Origin: HGM11525 sp045649145
GTDB lineage: Bacteria > Bacillota > Clostridia > UBA1381
NCBI GenBank assembly: GCA_045649145.1
Contig: JAZRPK010000026.1
Coordinates: forward strand, 1 to 36,431
Reading direction: 5' to 3'
Length of the DNA stretch: 36,431 nucleotides
The notes under the pieces were generated by a model. That model searched no databases. It saw only the letters and a list, made by a program, of their open reading frames with translations, and was not told where the DNA came from. This document shows, in pieces, positions 30,914 to 36,431 of this stretch (position 1 is its first letter; each line of letters opens with the position of its first letter). A program made the translations under genes and the position numbers.

Positions 30914-33298
30914 ATGGATAAGAAATCATACAAGGTTCTTGAATTCGATAAAATACTCTTGAAGCTTGCATCATATACAGAGAGCGAGCAGGTCAAAAAT
31001 AGAATAGAAGCTATTGTGCCGTACAAAAATCTTTCAGAAGCAGTGCGTGCTCAAAGAGAAACCACCGAGGCTGTTTCGACGGTGCTCAAGATAGGAAGTC
31101 CGCCCGTGGGACTTTCGGTGGCTGATAATACTTGGAGTGTGCGCCGTGCCGAAAGTGGCGGAGTACTGGGACCTGCAGAGCTTATTGCGGTCAGCAGAAC
31201 ATTATATGTCGCAAGACGTATGAAAAGCTATCTCGGCGAAAGCTCGGCTGAGTGCGAGATACTAAAGGCACTTGGCGACAGCCTTATAACCGACCGTGCC
31301 CTTGAGGACAGAATAACCTCGGCAATCCTATCGGAGACAGAGATTGCTGATGATGCTTCGTCAGAGCTTGCGGCACTTAGGCGTAAAAAACGGAATTTGA
31401 ATGCTAAAATAAAGGACACACTAAGCGATATGGTGCGTTCAAACCACTATAAGAAGTTTTTGCAGGACCCGATTGTCACAATGCGCTCGGACAGATACGT
31501 TATACCCGTAAGAGCGGAGTATCGTCAGGAGGTGCAGGGAATTGTGCACGACAGCTCATCGAGCGGTGCGACGCTGTTTATTGAGCCTATTAGCGTGGTT
31601 AACGCAAACAACGAAATCAGGGAGATAGAAAATAAAGAACAGCGTGAAATCGAGCGTATTCTGGCGGAAATTTCTGCACTTGTTGCAGAAAAGGGCGAGG
31701 TCATAGTTGCTGATTATAACACGATTGCAGAGCTTGATTTTATCTTCTGTAAAGCAAAGCTGTCGCTCGATAATAACGGTAATGAGCCGATACTTAATAC
31801 CGACGGAATAATTGAGTTAAAGCGTGCAAGACATCCGCTAATTCCAAAGGAGAGCGTTGTTGCCAACGATATTTATCTCGGCGAGCGGTTTGATACATTA
31901 GTTGTAACAGGACCTAATACAGGCGGTAAAACGGTTACACTAAAGACGATTGGACTCTTTTCGCTGATGGCGGCATCAGGTCTGCATCTTCCTGCTGCTG
32001 AGGGGAGCAAGGCGGCGCTGTTTGAGCATATTTTTGCCGATATCGGTGACGAACAGAGTATTGAGCAGAGTCTTTCTACCTTTTCTTCGCATATGGTTAA
32101 TATTGTAAATATAATCAATAACGTGGACTCGTCATCTCTTGCGCTCTTTGACGAGCTTGGTGCGGGGACAGACCCTACAGAAGGTGCGGCGCTGGCGATT
32201 TCTGTTATTGAATATTTAAGAAAGTTTGGAGCAAGAACTGTTGCCACTACCCATTACAGCGAGCTGAAGCTGTTTGCGCTTTCAACAGACGGAGTGGAAA
32301 ACGCCTCGTGCGAATTTGATGTAGAGAGCTTAAAACCGACCTACAAGCTGTTAATCGGTGTACCGGGTAAAAGTAATGCGTTTGCAATTTCAAAAAGACT
32401 TGGTCTTGATGAGCGTGTTATAAACCGTGCAAACGAGATTTTAAGTGACGAGGATATAAAACTCGAAGACGTTATAACAGAGCTTGAGCAGAACAGAATA
32501 AAAGCTCAAAGTGAAAAGGAATATGCCGAGCGTATGCGGCGTGAGCTTTCCGATCTTAAGGTTGAAATTGAAAGGGAACGCAGAAAATTAAAGGAAAGTA
32601 AAGCAAGGATTTTGGAGGAGGCGCACAGAGAGGCTAAAATTTTAGTTTCCGATGCAAAGGACGAGGCGAACAGTATTATCCGTGAGCTTGAGAAAATGCG
32701 TATAGAGGGTGCGAAGAACATTGACGCAAGAACGGGCGAGCTTAAATCAAAGCTCAAAAAGCGTGAGGATAATATAGACAAGCTAATTACCCGTGCAAGC
32801 AAGCCTAAAAAGACCTTCCGCGAACCGCCTAAGAATCTAAAAGAGGGCGAAACGGTCAGAATTTTAAGCGTTGGGGAAAACGCCACAGTCATAAAAACTC
32901 CGTCTAAAGATGACAAAACGGTTAGAGTGCAAGCTGGCATTATTAAGATGGACGTGCATATAACGGACATTGAAAGGGTGGCTGACAACAGCACAAAGGA
33001 GCTTGCAGATAAGTATGTTAAATCCACAGGTGCATATATGTCCAAAACAAAAGACGTTACCACCGAGATTGATGTGCGTGGTCAGGAGCTTTACGAGGCA
33101 ATAATGAACGTCGAAAAGTTCCTTGACGACTGTTACCTTGCAGGCGTTTCGCCTGTATCCGTTATTCACGGAAAAGGCACAGGCGTGCTGAGAAAGGGAA
33201 TAAGTGATATGCTTCGAAAGCACAAATATGTCAAAGACTATCGTCTTGGCCGTTATGGCGAGGGTGAAACGGGAGTTACAATTGTAGAACTTAAATAA
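30914..33298 (+). CDS. mutS2: MutS2: anti-recombination / ribosome-rescue ATPase with Smr nuclease domain
   Basis: A 794-residue protein, close to the usual length. Order: MutS core and clamp, Walker A GPNTGGKT at 333-340, Walker B DELGAGTDP, the ATTHYSELK motif, a long coiled coil (~510-630, rich in Glu/Lys/Arg), a KOW-like part, and a C-terminal Smr domain (EIDVRGQELYEA, HGKGTGVLR). MutS2 lacks the mismatch-binding domain; it suppresses recombination and, in B. subtilis, splits collided ribosomes. The ATG at 30914 is used because the family begins with residues like KSYKVLEFDKIL; AAGGGA lies upstream. Confidence 0.96.
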   Translation: MDKKSYKVLEFDKILLKLASYTESEQVKNRIEAIVPYKNLSEAVRAQRETTEAVSTVLKIGSPPVGLSVADNTWSVRRAESGGVLGPAELIAVSRTLYVARRMKSYLGESSAECEILKALGDSLITDRALEDRITSAILSETEIADDASSELAALRRKKRNLNAKIKDTLSDMVRSNHYKKFLQDPIVTMRSDRYVIPVRAEYRQEVQGIVHDSSSSGATLFIEPISVVNANNEIREIENKEQREIERILAEISALVAEKGEVIVADYNTIAELDFIFCKAKLSLDNNGNEPILNTDGIIELKRARHPLIPKESVVANDIYLGERFDTLVVTGPNTGGKTVTLKTIGLFSLMAASGLHLPAAEGSKAALFEHIFADIGDEQSIEQSLSTFSSHMVNIVNIINNVDSSSLALFDELGAGTDPTEGAALAISVIEYLRKFGARTVATTHYSELKLFALSTDGVENASCEFDVESLKPTYKLLIGVPGKSNAFAISKRLGLDERVINRANEILSDEDIKLEDVITELEQNRIKAQSEKEYAERMRRELSDLKVEIERERRKLKESKARILEEAHREAKILVSDAKDEANSIIRELEKMRIEGAKNIDARTGELKSKLKKREDNIDKLITRASKPKKTFREPPKNLKEGETVRILSVGENATVIKTPSKDDKTVRVQAGIIKMDVHITDIERVADNSTKELADKYVKSTGAYMSKTKDVTTEIDVRGQELYEAIMNVEKFLDDCYLAGVSPVSVIHGKGTGVLRKGISDMLRKHKYVKDYRLGRYGEGETGVTIVELK

Positions 33299-33304
33299 AA
33301 CAAA

Positions 33305-33335
33305 ACGGACAACTGTTAATCAGTCGTCCGTTTTT
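33305..33335 (+). terminator. terminator of mutS2
   Basis: ACGGACAACTG pairs with CAGTCGTCCGT (one mismatch) around TTAAT, followed by T residues. It overlaps the last codons of the convergent XRE gene. Confidence 0.8.
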
Positions 33336-33565
33336 CCGTAAAAGAAACCGCAAAGTCCCAATTCCTCCTGAAAGACCAAAAGCTCGTCTGTTGAAACGTC
33401 GCATACGTGGGATATTCTTTTGAATATCTCCATAGACGGCAGAGCCCTGCCCTTTTCATAATCTATGATATCTGCCGGAGTGACGCCTACGAGTGCGGCG
33501 AGTTCGGCAGGTGAAAGCTCGGCTTTTTCACGATATAACTTTAATCTTCTTGGTATTTGTTCCAT
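33320..33565 (-). CDS. small XRE-family helix-turn-helix protein
   Basis: An 81-residue DNA-binding protein consisting almost only of the Cro/C1-type domain: IPRRLKLYREKAELSPAELAALVGVTPADIIDYEKGRALPSME, residues 4-46, followed by the usual ISHVCDVSTDELL. No second domain. The ATG at 33565 has GGAGGT 10 bases upstream. It lies downstream of the rpsF-ssb-rpsR operon, behind a hairpin. Target unknown. Confidence 0.85.
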   Translation of the reverse strand: MEQIPRRLKLYREKAELSPAELAALVGVTPADIIDYEKGRALPSMEIFKRISHVCDVSTDELLVFQEELGLCGFFYGKTDD

Positions 33566-33594
33566 ATTTTTACATACCTCCAAGGTAAAAGTAA

Positions 33595-33619
33595 GAGGAT
33601 ATACTTTTTGTATATCCTC
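33595..33619 (-). terminator. hairpin after rpsR
   Basis: GAGGATATAC pairs perfectly with GTATATCCTC around five bases; on the minus strand TTACTTTT follows. Probably ends most of the rpsF-ssb-rpsR transcript, with possible leak into the XRE gene. Confidence 0.6.
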
Positions 33620-33628
33620 GTTTCTTAA

Positions 33629-33874
33629 TTATTCAGATACGAAAGGCAAAAGTGCAATCTGTCTTGCACGCTTGATAGCTACTGTGAGCTGACGCTGATG
33701 CTTTGCACAGTTGCCGCTGATACGTCTGGGGACAATCTTGCCACGCTCAGAAATGTATCTGCGAAGCTTTTCAGTATCCTTGTAATCGATATGCTCAACC
33801 TTATCTACACAGAACATACACACCTTTTTCTTGCTGCGGCGTGCCTTCTGCGGTCTGTTTTCTCTCTCAGGCAT
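33629..33874 (-). CDS. rpsR: 30S ribosomal protein S18
   Basis: 81 residues with KKKVCMFC (a Cys pair as in zinc-binding S18), IDYKDTEKLRRYISERGKI and the RQLTVAIKRARQIALLPF signature. It pairs with S6 on the small subunit platform. Last gene of the classical rpsF-ssb-rpsR operon. Confidence 0.97.
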   Translation of the reverse strand: MPERENRPQKARRSKKKVCMFCVDKVEHIDYKDTEKLRRYISERGKIVPRRISGNCAKHQRQLTVAIKRARQIALLPFVSE

Positions 33875-33936
33875 TATTCTTACCTCCTATTCAAATTTAA
33901 GTCAATTCCCTGTAGGGAAACAAAGTCAATGTTCGA

Positions 33937-34413
33937 TTAAAACGGCAAATCGTCTTCAGAGCCGTCCATCGCAGAAAAGCCCATAGCCTCAAACTCGTCG
34001 AAGTTGGGAGCTGTACTGCTCGGAGTGCTCTGCTGAGCCGGACGCTGATAGCTGCTCGGCTGCTGAAAATCGGACTGTGAGCCGGCGGTGTTTGTCTCTG
34101 AACGTGAACCTGTAAAGTAAGCGTCTTCAACAACAACCTCGGTAACATACTGTCTTCTGCCGTCTTTATCATCGTAAGTTCTTGACTGCAATCTTCCCGA
34201 AACGGCAATCATACTGCCCTTCTGGAAATATTTGCAAATGAACTCTGCCAGTCTGCTCCAGGCAACGCAGGAAATAAAATCTGCCTGCTGCTGTCCTTCC
34301 TTGGCAAAACGTCTGTCAACTGCAAGAGAGAAGCTTACAACGCTTGTGCCCTGCTGGCTCTGTCGCATCTCGGGGTCGCGGGTTAGTCTACCCATCAATA
34401 TTACTTTGTTCAT
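33937..34413 (-). CDS. ssb: single-stranded DNA-binding protein
   Basis: 158 residues: OB fold at 1-~110 (MNKVILMGRLTRDPEMR, SFSLAVDRRF, DFISCVAWSRLAEF), a Gln/Ser/Pro-rich linker, and the acidic tip DGSEDDLPF that docks repair proteins. The ATG at 34413 is used, with AAGGGTGAG upstream; a TTG just before it is not needed. It is between rpsF and rpsR, as in most bacteria. Confidence 0.97.
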   Translation of the reverse strand: MNKVILMGRLTRDPEMRQSQQGTSVVSFSLAVDRRFAKEGQQQADFISCVAWSRLAEFICKYFQKGSMIAVSGRLQSRTYDDKDGRRQYVTEVVVEDAYFTGSRSETNTAGSQSDFQQPSSYQRPAQQSTPSSTAPNFDEFEAMGFSAMDGSEDDLPF

Positions 34414-34436
34414 CAATATCTCACCCTTCTTGCGAA

Positions 34437-34739
34437 TTATTCCTCATCCTTGCGGATGATGATGGTTCTGAGAATATTCTCGTTAATTCTGAACTGTCTG
34501 TCAAGCTCCTTCGGGAACTCGCCGTCAGCTGTGAAGTCTACAAGATAGTAGTAGCCTTCTGTTTTGTCATTGATTTCGTAAGCGAGTCTTCTCTTACCCC
34601 ACTCGTCAATGTTGTTAACTGTTCCGTTAGCGGCAATAAGTGAAGTGAACTTCTCCTTAACCTTGGTTACAGCCTCCTCCTCGAGTGTAGCATCAATGAT
34701 AAAAATTGTTTCATAGCTGTTCAACATTTTTTCAGCCAT
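34437..34739 (-). CDS. rpsF: 30S ribosomal protein S6
   Basis: 100 residues with the S6 pattern: LNSYETIFIIDATLEEE, IDEWGKRRLAYEI, GYYYLVDF, and LDRQFRINENILRTIIIRKDE. AAGGAGGTG precedes the ATG. First gene of the operon; preceded by a structured leader. Confidence 0.97.
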   Translation of the reverse strand: MAEKMLNSYETIFIIDATLEEEAVTKVKEKFTSLIAANGTVNNIDEWGKRRLAYEINDKTEGYYYLVDFTADGEFPKELDRQFRINENILRTIIIRKDEE

Positions 34740-34803
34740 TTTTACACCTCCTTATGGACTTATGTCCCGAAAACCTCTTTCGGGCAAGGATGCTTTTACA
34801 AGC
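34740..34803 (-). ncRNA. probable S6:S18-binding leader of the rpsF operon
   Basis: The leader forms CCGAAA/TTTTCGG and GGAC/GTCC hairpins, and TCCTT (minus strand of 34786-34790) can pair with the AAGGA of the ribosome binding site (34749-34753). This matches the idea of the known S6:S18 leader, in which the protein complex represses its own translation. The family has not been confirmed with a model. Confidence 0.55.
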
Positions 34804-34809
34804 CTTAAT

Positions 34810-34838
34810 ATTATATACCAAATTATATAGCTTGTCAA
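34810..34838 (-). promoter_or_regulatory. promoter of rpsF-ssb-rpsR
   Basis: On the minus strand TTGACA (34833-34838) and TATAAT (34810-34815), 17-base spacer, perfect consensus. Confidence 0.9.
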
Positions 34839-34892
34839 GCAATTTTTACTTTTTTTGTCAATTTTAGTTGTTTGTGAGTGTTGCTGTCAGCC

Positions 34893-35267
34893 TTAAGACA
34901 ATGCCACTATTGCCTCTACCTCTAAAAGAACGTCCTTGGGCAGTCTTGCAACCTCGACACATGAGCGTGCGGGGAAAGGCTCGGTAAAGTATGTAGCATA
35001 GATTTCGTTAATTGTAGCAAAATCTTCGATATTTTTAATAAATACTGTTGTTTTAATTGTATTTTCGATACTGCCGCCTGATGCAGCTATCAGATTTTTA
35101 AGATTTGTAAAAGCCTGATTAGCCTGAGCGGTTACACCCTCGGGGATTGTACCCGTCTGGGGATTTACAGGAATTTGACCTGATGTATATAGCATATCTC
35201 CCACTACGATAGCCTGAGAATACGGGCCTATAGCTGCAGGTGCTTTATCGGTTTTAACTGCTTTCAT
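34893..35267 (-). CDS. ridA: RidA-family enamine/imine deaminase
   Basis: 124 residues with GPYSQAI at the N-terminus, TSGQIPVNPQTG, and the C-terminal PARSCVEVARLPKDVLLEVEAIA whose Arg binds the substrate carboxylate. RidA hydrolyses reactive 2-aminoacrylate-type imines to keto acids and ammonia. The ATG at 35267 has AAAGGA upstream. It is last in the minus-strand operon after nagB. Confidence 0.95.
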   Translation of the reverse strand: MKAVKTDKAPAAIGPYSQAIVVGDMLYTSGQIPVNPQTGTIPEGVTAQANQAFTNLKNLIAASGGSIENTIKTTVFIKNIEDFATINEIYATYFTEPFPARSCVEVARLPKDVLLEVEAIVALS

Positions 35268-35288
35268 TTTGTACAAATCCTTTCCGTT

Positions 35289-36011
35289 TTAGTTGTCATA
35301 TGCTTCCTTGTCACAAAGAATAACAACATCGGGGTGACACTTAAGTATTGTAGCAGGAACGGAGGTGTTTATGTTATCATTTAACATCTCACGCATAACT
35401 GCAGCCTTTGACTTTCCGTTTGCCAAAAGAATGATTTTTCTTGCCTTCATAATGCTTCCAATACCCATTGTAAGTGCTTTGCGGGGTACATCATCAGCAG
35501 ATTCAAAAAAGCGTGAGTTTGCCTCGATTGTGTTTTCGGTAAGACCTGTAAGGTGAGTGCCTGCAATCAGGTTCTCGTCAGGCTCGTTGAATGCGATGTG
35601 ACCGTTTTGACCTATACCTAAAATCTGCAGGTCGATACCGCCGTGCTCTTCAATCATACGGTCGTATGCCTTACCCTCTTCGTCGGGATTTTCAGCCAAG
35701 CCGTTTGGAACGTGAGTGCGGCTTTTGTCGATGTTTATTCTGTCAAAAAGATGAGTGTTCATAAAGTAACGGTAGCTCTGGTCGTTGTCAGGAGCTAAGG
35801 GATAGTACTCATCAAGGTTAAAGGTTGTTACGTTTGAGAAATCTATCTCGCCGTTTTTATTCTTTTCTACAAGGTTGTCATAAAGACCGATAGGTGTAGA
35901 GCCTGTTGCAAGACCAAGAATGAAGTTCGGTTTTGCGTTCATTTGCTCGGCAACAATATCAGCGGCCTTCTTTGACATTTCGGCATAGTCATTACAAACA
36001 ATTACTTTCAT
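35289..36011 (-). CDS. nagB: glucosamine-6-phosphate deaminase
   Basis: Converts glucosamine-6-phosphate to fructose-6-phosphate and ammonia in amino-sugar breakdown. 240 residues: GLATGSTP (phosphate binding), FNLDEYYPL with catalytic Asp and QSYRYFMN, GIGQNGHIAFNEP with the active His. This is the short Firmicutes type without the allosteric C-terminal extension. It shares an operon with a kinase-like gene upstream and ridA downstream. Confidence 0.96.
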   Translation of the reverse strand: MKVIVCNDYAEMSKKAADIVAEQMNAKPNFILGLATGSTPIGLYDNLVEKNKNGEIDFSNVTTFNLDEYYPLAPDNDQSYRYFMNTHLFDRINIDKSRTHVPNGLAENPDEEGKAYDRMIEEHGGIDLQILGIGQNGHIAFNEPDENLIAGTHLTGLTENTIEANSRFFESADDVPRKALTMGIGSIMKARKIILLANGKSKAAVMREMLNDNINTSVPATILKCHPDVVILCDKEAYDN

Positions 36012-36032
36012 AGCTGAAACCTCCGGATAGTA

Positions 36033-36431
36033 TTAGTATTTAGCGATTATTTTGTTCATCTCGTCTGTTTTCTTTTCGATGTCTGCTACCAGCTTAAACT
36101 GCGTACGGCATCTGTCGAGATTGTGATGCTCTCTGTGGATTTTGAAATATGTATCACCCTCTAAGTAGTCGGTAAGGAAACGTATACCGCACTCAAAGGT
36201 CATCATCTTTGCACCAAAGGAGAGAAGCTCACGCTCTCTGGGAGTCAGTTTTGAGCCTACTTCCTCCAAGAAGCCTTTGGTAAATGCCTCAAACAGCTCT
36301 AAGCTGAATTCGATTTTGGAAAGGTCGGTCTCGTCCTCTGCGCCTGTTGATGCACCGAAACGAAGCGCATCGCCGTAATCGTACAAAAGTGAGCCGGGCA
36401 TCACTGTGTCAAGGTCAATAACACATACACC
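36033..36431 (-). CDS. aminoglycoside-phosphotransferase-fold sugar kinase, C-terminal part (5' cut by window)
   Basis: The frame is open to the window edge, so the start is missing; ~132 codons are seen. VCVIDLDTVMPGSLLYDYGDALR is the conserved Mg-binding stretch (IDxDT) of the phosphotransferase-enzyme family, in the variant found in N-acetylhexosamine kinases and so-called mucin desulfatases. Its place directly before nagB suggests it phosphorylates an amino sugar such as GlcNAc or GalNAc. Substrate inferred. Confidence 0.8.
   Translation of the reverse strand, partial: GVCVIDLDTVMPGSLLYDYGDALRFGASTGAEDETDLSKIEFSLELFEAFTKGFLEEVGSKLTPRERELLSFGAKMMTFECGIRFLTDYLEGDTYFKIHREHHNLDRCRTQFKLVADIEKKTDEMNKIIAKY

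Noticed and set aside
32506..33063. Minus-strand open frame of 185 codons over the mutS2 coiled coil
   Set aside because: Leu/Ser-rich antisense of a Glu/Lys-rich coiled coil, a common artefact.
1..36431. CRISPR array, insertion sequence, prophage or rRNA
   Set aside because: No regularly spaced repeats, transposase, integrase, phage structural gene or rRNA segment was seen on either strand.

Overview
The window reads as a chromosomal segment of a low-to-mid GC Firmicute, most likely an anaerobic, gut-type member of the Clostridia (Oscillospirales-like). This rests on gene content and order: rpsU-yqeY, rpsF-ssb-rpsR, carD-ispD-ispF, mutS2, a PdaA-type deacetylase, AGGAGG-type ribosome binding sites, consensus TTGACA/TATAAT promoters and Firmicutes-style ribosomal protein leaders. 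No phage, insertion sequence, CRISPR array or rRNA was seen. Assignment to genus is not possible from the sequence alone.

Region 1 (1-3437) is a tight plus-strand operon. The tail of a NIF3-family protein is followed by queF, queC, queD, queE and folE, a complete GTP-to-preQ1 set for queuosine synthesis, and then dtd (D-aminoacyl-tRNA deacylase). Region 2 (3457-6205) holds envelope genes: a small lipoprotein, a secreted protein with a copper-amine-oxidase-N-like domain, a lipoprotein PdaA-like deacetylase, and a small SCP2-like protein with a very basic histone-like tail. Region 3 (6313-8314) is translational: rplU-rpmA reading left behind an L21-type leader, rpsU-yqeY reading right behind a leader hairpin, and a tRNA-Thr(CGT) followed by two near-identical terminators.

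Region 4 (8361-12237), all minus strand, contains a MazF-type toxin whose overlapping antitoxin gene is recognisable only at its C-terminus, the bifunctional NAD(P)H-hydrate repair enzyme, acpS, a membrane protein and the XTP/dITP pyrophosphatase. Region 5 (12370-17538) contains a P1B-type heavy-metal ATPase under a likely ArsR/SmtB-type operator, the aroF-pheA pair (DAHP synthase and prephenate dehydratase), and a cation diffusion facilitator. A two-gene ThrE-type threonine/serine exporter follows on the minus strand.

Region 6 (18921-25709) is the least understood part. It is a one-direction run of a NodB-like deacetylase homologue, an OPA-type transporter, a lectin-fold protein, a DegT-type PLP enzyme, a creatininase-family amidohydrolase and a Gfo/Idh/MocA oxidoreductase, followed by a separately promoted FucU/RbsD-type mutarotase. 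Together these look like uptake and conversion of an amino sugar or aminocyclitol, but the substrate is not visible in the sequence.

Region 7 (25770-29143) has carD-ispD-ispF and a two-component amino-acid ABC transporter (binding protein and permease, no ATPase). Region 8 (29150-36431) contains a beta-propeller/SLH protein lacking a signal peptide, mutS2, a small XRE regulator, the rpsF-ssb-rpsR operon with an S6:S18-type leader, and the end of an amino-sugar operon (sugar kinase fragment, nagB, ridA).
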